From NCBI GenBank assembly GCA_001970855.1, contig LSSN01001759.1, positions 1 to 11,288 of the forward strand: a stretch of 11,288 nucleotides of DNA, given 5' to 3'. The first letter of the stretch is position 1. Each line of letters opens with the position of its first letter. This document shows positions 7,976 through 11,288 of the stretch, piece after piece. The notes beneath the pieces are model-generated. The model had not been told where the DNA came from, made no database searches, and saw only the letters and a list, made by a program, of their open reading frames with translations. Origin of the DNA: Smittium culicis. Lineage: Eukaryota; Kickxellomycota; Harpellomycetes; Harpellales; Legeriomycetaceae. Made by a program: the position numbers and the translations under genes.

Positions 7976-9253
7976 ATAAAAAAGCACCCTTAAAATAATT
8001 GGGCAAAACAGGCCTCTTATTGAAATATGGTGTGCAAGTTGTATTTGTTAGCTCAAAATTACTACTCACAGTTTTTATAGCTTCTAATGAGAATGCGCTT
8101 ATTAACACTTTCTAAAGAATTTAATAAATGTGTAGCTATTTATAATTACCTGGCCAATAGGGATATAATATAGTAAAAAATTAAAAATATCGAGATAGCT
8201 GAGTTATTGATCACCTATTCCAATCGCAAGCCGATTAAATATTCATTATTAACTGCTTATTAAACTATAAGTATATTTTATTAATTTTACAATCTATAAT
8301 TAAGTAATATCTATCGCTTTTACATTTACATGCAAATTACAGACACGTATTATAGCACAGCAGTGACTGTATTTTTGCACCTTTTTAATATGCCTAGATG
8401 CACCAGTCTAATATTTAGATTGTGTTAATAAATAATCGGTTGTTACTTTTGGTCTACTTGATTAGAAAATCAATCTTTATGTAAATTAAGAGTAACTTAT
8501 TAATCAATTCATTATCGTGTATACTTGTATACATAAAGTCTAAAATATCTAAAGGTTTTAGAGATTTTGTGATTAATTTGAGCAGATATACAAAATTACA
8601 CTACAACGAACCATTATATAAAATTAAGAAAATTTATCGTGCTGTACAAAAACCTTTCTAAAAAATTCTGTATCTATAAAGTAAAATAGGTCTGACATTA
8701 GTAAGGTTTGTGAGATGTTTAATAATTTTTTTATATTCACGAGATACAAACATACCAATCTAATGTATGAAAATTACCGTTGTATATAAAAAAACTTTAG
8801 AGCCCTAAAATTATTTAATTTCACGAAAGTATAAAATATCTATTTTTTTTTTTTTCATATATAAACATCTCAATAAACCTAAATCCATCACCATTATTTA
8901 CGAAATAGCAAAATATACTTTAAATTAAATCTAATTAATAATCAAGAGCTTGCTTTGACTATTTTTTGCATAGACAAAAATAAGAATAATTCATCAAGAA
9001 TCGCTTCATAAGATAGTCCATCCCTGTCATTTAAAATCCCTTAAGACTATTTTACAAAGCTACATATAATAAATCCAAATCGCCAATTTCAGTTATATAG
9101 CTATCAGTAAAATGTACAATATAGAATCAAATTTTCAGAATTTTACACAGGAAACTTCGCCAAAACTACGAGATTATCCATATGAAGTTATTGAGCAGGA
9201 AGAATAAAAATATTTTCAACTTAACATTCAGCAGAGATATTCTTATTCAATCC
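7976..9253. other. AT-rich stretch with nothing recognised
   Basis: Both strands are broken by frequent stops. A 31-codon open frame at 9112-9207 on the + strand has an acidic end but no family likeness. Minor structures are TGTATAC-TT-GTATACA, a perfect inverted repeat at 8518-8533, and a T13 run at 8843-8855. No copy of families A to D is visible. Confidence 0.5.
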
Positions 9254-9560
9254 TCATGCTTTCATTGAAAAAACTGAAATAATTCCATAAGATCCCCAGC
9301 TCTGTAAAATATTTTTTTGGTCTGTCGGTTTCATCCTAGTATATAGCTGCAAAATAATATAACTATTGTAAAATCGAACTTTATCATCAAATGTTTTCAA
9401 CTTTATCTGACTATGAAACGGGCTAGAATCGATAAAATACACTCCCCCCCTTCCTTTAAATATTTATTTTTAATACTATGTATATATTGTTAGTTGTTTC
9501 TGATGAAACTTTAATCCCTGATATCTGTTATATTTAAAAACCAGCTTCATTTTTTGCTTT
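9254..9560 (-). pseudogene. Broken fragment of a pogo/Tigger-like (DDE_1) transposase
   Basis: On the minus strand an open stretch (9256-9463) reads ...GGVYFIDSSPFHS... and later ...YTRMKPTDQKNILQSW. This matches the order of the catalytic core of Tigger/jerky/pogo transposases, which have a hydrophobic strand, then D(N)xPxH, and about 30-35 residues later a QPxDQgIIxxFK-like block. Here the two aspartates (D5 and D41, counting from the GTG at 9440-9442) are 36 residues apart, and S replaces the usual N after the first. Upstream, a different frame (about 9451-9560) holds SWFLN... and QYIHSIKNKYLKEGG, resembling the KAWM...W...gr stretch that precedes the DN motif. It has two stop codons (9511-9513 and 9490-9492) and joins through a G7 run (9444-9450), suggesting a frameshift. 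The N-terminal HTH domains, the first catalytic aspartate and the C-terminus are not visible. GTG is not a credible eukaryotic start, so this is a relic. The family match is from memory and needs a profile search; another DDE family is possible. Confidence 0.6.
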
Positions 9561-9659
9561 AACGTAGCTATACTTATCAAGAAATTTTATTCTCAATATT
9601 TTTTATCAATTTATTTTTATAATTTTAAGTAACTTTTTTTCTTTGAAATTTTTCATTAA

Positions 9660-9847
9660 CTCTTTCCTGTCCAACACTCTTTAAAAAAATCAATTTTATG
9701 ATTAGTATGAGATTTATGAGCAAGTTTACTACTTGTTTTTTATTGAGAGTATACCAATAATTATAAAGGCCTCATAAATAAATTTAAAATTGAGCTCAGT
9801 CGCGCTATATTTGGGAGATTAAAAATAGTCTACAGCCCGTGAAAGGT
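9660..9847 (-). mobile_element. Family A (piggyBac-like) MITE, copy A7, inverted, intact TTAA sites
   Basis: Read on the minus strand it begins ACCTTTCACGGGCTGTAGAC and ends GAGTGTTGGACAGGAAAGAG. Both flanks are intact TTAA (9656-9659 and 9848-9851), and the span between is 188 bp. Interior blocks GCCTTTATAATTATTGGT and CATAAAATTGATTTTTTTAA match A3. With A8 and A9 it gives the clearest evidence that the family inserts at TTAA. Confidence 0.88.
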
Positions 9848-9875
9848 TTAAACCAGAAATGTTTAATTTTTTTAA

Positions 9876-10062
9876 TCTTTGTCATCTACGCTCTACAATA
9901 GAACCAATTAATTGATTCGCCAGTGATTTATGTTTTAATTTATTATTTGCTGTTGTTTAGCAATAATCCAATACTTCTAAAGGAATCAGAATATAAGTAT
10001 TTTAATTGAACACATTTGGCTTTATTTGGTAGACCAAATAAAGGCTATCTTATGTGATAGGG
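9876..10062 (-). mobile_element. Family A (piggyBac-like) MITE, copy A8, inverted, intact TTAA sites
   Basis: On the minus strand it begins CCCTATCACATAAGATAGCC, continues TTTATTTGGTCTACCAAATAAAG, and aligns closely with A3 for its whole length (TTCAATTAAAATACTT, CCTTTAGAAGTATTGG, GCAAATAATAAATT). The flanks are TTAA at 9872-9875 and 10063-10066; length is 187 bp. The second TTAA is also the first flank of A9, so the two elements share one site. A3 and A8 are the most similar pair in the window by eye. Confidence 0.9.
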
Positions 10063-10066
10063 TTAA

Positions 10067-10253
10067 CTTTTCGAGCCCTAAACCTTATAAAAAATGAAAT
10101 CAACTGTTCGTTTATTGTTTATAATTAATTTTATTATTTGCTATTATTATAAAACATACCAACGATATTTAAAACTTTGGAGCTAAATTATAAGAATCGG
10201 ATTCAGTTGGCTAGGTTTAGCTATAAACAACAAAATACTGTCCCATGAAAGGG
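10067..10253 (-). mobile_element. Family A (piggyBac-like) MITE, copy A9, inverted, intact TTAA sites
   Basis: On the minus strand it begins CCCTTTCATGGGACAGTATT and ends GTTTAGGGCTCGAAAAG, with GCAAATAATAAAATTAATTA and AATAAACGAACAG in the right half. TTAA lies on both sides (10063-10066 and 10254-10257); length is 187 bp. It shares a TTAA with A8 on one side and with the partial copy A10 on the other, so three elements are packed site to site. Confidence 0.87.
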
Positions 10254-10257
10254 TTAA

Positions 10258-10320
10258 AAAATAATCCTGATGATTCTTTAATGATTAATAAGTAAATTTA
10301 TTATTTGTTAACACTCTACA
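10258..10320 (-). mobile_element. Family A half copy A10, inverted and truncated
   Basis: On the minus strand the segment AACAAATAATAAATTTACTT followed by ATTAATCATTAAAGAATCAT corresponds to the conserved right half of the family. The outermost 30-35 bases of that end are missing between here and the TTAA at 10254-10257, and the left half of the element is absent beyond about 10320. It is a fragment, possibly cut by deletion or by later insertions next to it. Confidence 0.6.
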
Positions 10321-10361
10321 GTAAATAATGCTTTTGAAGGTACGATATTGAGCTACTTTAA

Positions 10362-10782
10362 CCCTTTCGCATGAGGTACAACTTTTGGGAGACTCTTTAT
10401 GAAGAGAGAACTTTTATGTATAAAGAGTTAGTATATGAAATTTCATGTTAATTAATTATCCAGTAAATAAAGTCTAGTATTTTTTTTAGCATTAATACTT
10501 AAAGTATTAAATGGCTAATGGAAATATCTTACCTATTACGTCAATAATAATTTATAATTTAAATATTCATTCCAATAAATACAATCTGCAACAAAGCGCC
10601 TTCATTATTTATCCCCGATTTTTTATCCAATATAAATAGCTAATTGAATTCAAATAAAATACTTAAGTTTCGAAGCTTTGAGAATTATTGGTAGGCTTAA
10701 ATAAACAGCAAATAAAAAACCTCCTTACAAATTATAAACGAATCAATTTATTCCATTTAATAGAGCGTTTGTCGGGGCAGGG
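10362..10782 (+). mobile_element. Family A (piggyBac-like) MITE, copy A11, split by a family C element
   Basis: The left tip CCCTTTCGCATGAGGTACAA (from 10362) follows an intact TTAA (10358-10361). The right part, from about 10617, carries TTTTTTATCC, GAGAATTATTGGTAGGC, ACAGCAAATAAAA, ATTATAAACGAATC and the end AGAGCGTTTGTCGGGGCAGGG. An intact TTAA follows (10783-10786). Between the two parts lies a 231-bp family C element. Removing it leaves about 190 bp, the family's normal length. The right end here is the least decayed in the window. Confidence 0.82.
10386..10616 (+). mobile_element. Family C MITE, copy C3, nested in A11 (231 bp)
   Basis: It starts TGGGAGACTCTTTATGAAGAG and ends GCGCCTTCATTATTTATCCCC, so the complement of the right end (GGGGATAAATAATGAAGG) mirrors the left. 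Interior similarity to C1 includes a TCAATAATAATTTATAATTT block matching TCAACAATAATTTATACGAT. The immediate flanks (TT and GA) no longer show a TA duplication. As it interrupts a family A copy it must be the later insertion. Confidence 0.75.
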
Positions 10783-10786
10783 TTAA

Positions 10787-11114
10787 ATGGATCTATTTGA
10801 TTATGCTTGAAAGCACAAACACTGCGTACGGCCCAAAAAAGAATTAGTATTTGAAATATTTTATACAAAGATTTTTTCAGATATTGTTTTTATTTGCTAT
10901 ATTTTTTATCTGGAATGTTTAGGCTTTCTTAAGAGCAAACAAATTCAGCCATCTAGCTTTCTTACAAATTTAGTTGTTCGCTAGTACTCAACACCACTGG
11001 CTCGATCTAAATGGGATATCTAATTTGAAATCCAAATAAAAGCCAAAAGTTTATTCACTTACTATTTGTATAATTCTAGGAATTTAGAATTAAGTGTAGA
11101 TTTAAAACTCGAAT
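10787..11114. other. AT-rich stretch with nothing recognised
   Basis: No reading frame, RNA gene or copy of the repeat families was found between A11 and the next TTAA-CCC tip. The first 30 bases (TATTTGATTATGCTTG) faintly resemble the sequence after A2 (AGTTTGATTTAAGCTGC), too weak to interpret. Confidence 0.5.
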
Positions 11115-11118
11115 TTAA

Positions 11119-11246
11119 CCCTTTCCTGGGTGAAAGGCATCTTTTGGTCTGACAAATCTAGCAAGCTATTTGTAATCATATAAATCTAATTCGGAGATTC
11201 GTTCACTAATTGTTTTTTTTTTTGTAGAGTGGTAGCAAATGGGCGG
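11119..11246 (+). mobile_element. Family A (piggyBac-like) MITE, copy A12, left end clear, rest uncertain
   Basis: An intact TTAA (11115-11118) is followed by CCCTTTCCTGGGTGAAAGGC and CTTTTGGTCTGACAAATC, matching the left 45 bases of the family. Beyond that the likeness fades. A later TGTAGAGTGGTAGCAAATGG (from 11223) lines up with the family's right-end pattern TAGAGCGTTGGACAGGAAAG, which would make this an internally deleted copy of about 128 bp. The right boundary is therefore tentative. Confidence 0.5.
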
Positions 11247-11266
11247 TTCTTTTGTTGAGTGGATCG

Positions 11267-11288
11267 TTTTTTTTTTTTTTTTTTTTTT
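11267..11288 (+). repeat. Poly-T run of at least 22 at the window end
   Basis: The window closes with 22 uninterrupted T residues after GGATCG. The run reaches the edge, so its true length is unknown. It could be a simple homopolymer, the A-tail of a retroelement inserted on the minus strand, or the place where the assembly failed. No retroelement sequence can be seen beside it. Confidence 0.9.

Noticed and set aside
9112..9207. A 31-codon open frame on the + strand with an acidic C-terminus
   Set aside because: It is short, lies opposite the end of the transposase relic, has no known motif, and is within the range expected by chance.
9537..9599. A second minus-strand reading of the area upstream of the transposase fragment, giving KYSYVKAKNEAGF, which recalls the block before the pogo-type GFK motif
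   Set aside because: It overlaps in another frame the SWFLN reading that sits at a more fitting distance from the catalytic motif, and it lies far too close to that motif for a normal transposase unless about 70 residues were deleted. Chance likeness is more likely.
1..11288. CRISPR array or prokaryotic operon content
   Set aside because: No regularly spaced direct repeats with unique spacers exist, stop codons crowd every frame, and there are no ribosome binding sites with following open frames.

Overview
This is an AT-rich window (roughly three quarters A+T by eye) with no intact gene that I can find. The longest open stretch is about 70 codons, and I see no rRNA, tRNA or CRISPR array. Its content is what one expects of intergenic or heterochromatic DNA from an AT-rich eukaryote: a heptamer satellite at one edge, a 22-base poly-T at the other, and many decayed short DNA transposons between them. 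I cannot name the organism. A transposon-rich microsporidian, another AT-rich protist or fungus, or an invertebrate would all fit.

The main result is that much of the window consists of non-autonomous DNA transposons (MITEs), recognised by comparing parts of the window with each other. Family A is about 188 bp long. Its ends run CCCTTTC... to ...GGG and sit in TTAA sites, which is the hallmark of piggyBac-type transposition. I count ten full-length or nested copies, one half copy and one possible deleted copy. Family B has three copies, each 191 bp net, with terminal inverted repeats of about 29 bp starting TGGGAGATT. Family C has three copies of 195 to 247 bp and shares the TGGGAGATTC tip; one copy is cleanly flanked by TA on both sides. 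Family D has two weaker copies, one with the same kind of tip.

Layout: 1-139 heptamer satellite; 140-1335 AT-rich DNA with nothing firm; 1336-1530 a family C element; 1531-2956 AT-rich DNA with two GC-richer islands; 2957-4663 a dense mosaic of B, A, C and D elements; 4841-5028 a family A element; 5029-7090 AT-rich DNA with a small 30-bp tandem repeat and a hairpin; 7091-7975 four family A copies in the same direction; 7976-9253 AT-rich DNA with nothing recognised; 9254-9560 a broken fragment, on the minus strand, of what looks like a pogo/Tigger-type (DDE_1) transposase; 9660-10320 a run of inverted family A copies; 10362-10782 a family A element split by a family C element; the remainder is AT-rich and ends in poly-T.

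The elements record a relative history. A family A element lies inside a family B element (near 3137-3333), and a family C element lies inside a family A element (10386-10616). In both cases removing the inner element restores the usual length of the outer one. Several neighbours share a single target site: two family A copies share one TTAA at 10063-10066, and two family B copies share one TA at 3349-3350. The families must therefore have been active in overlapping periods. All comparisons were made by eye and should be confirmed by alignment.
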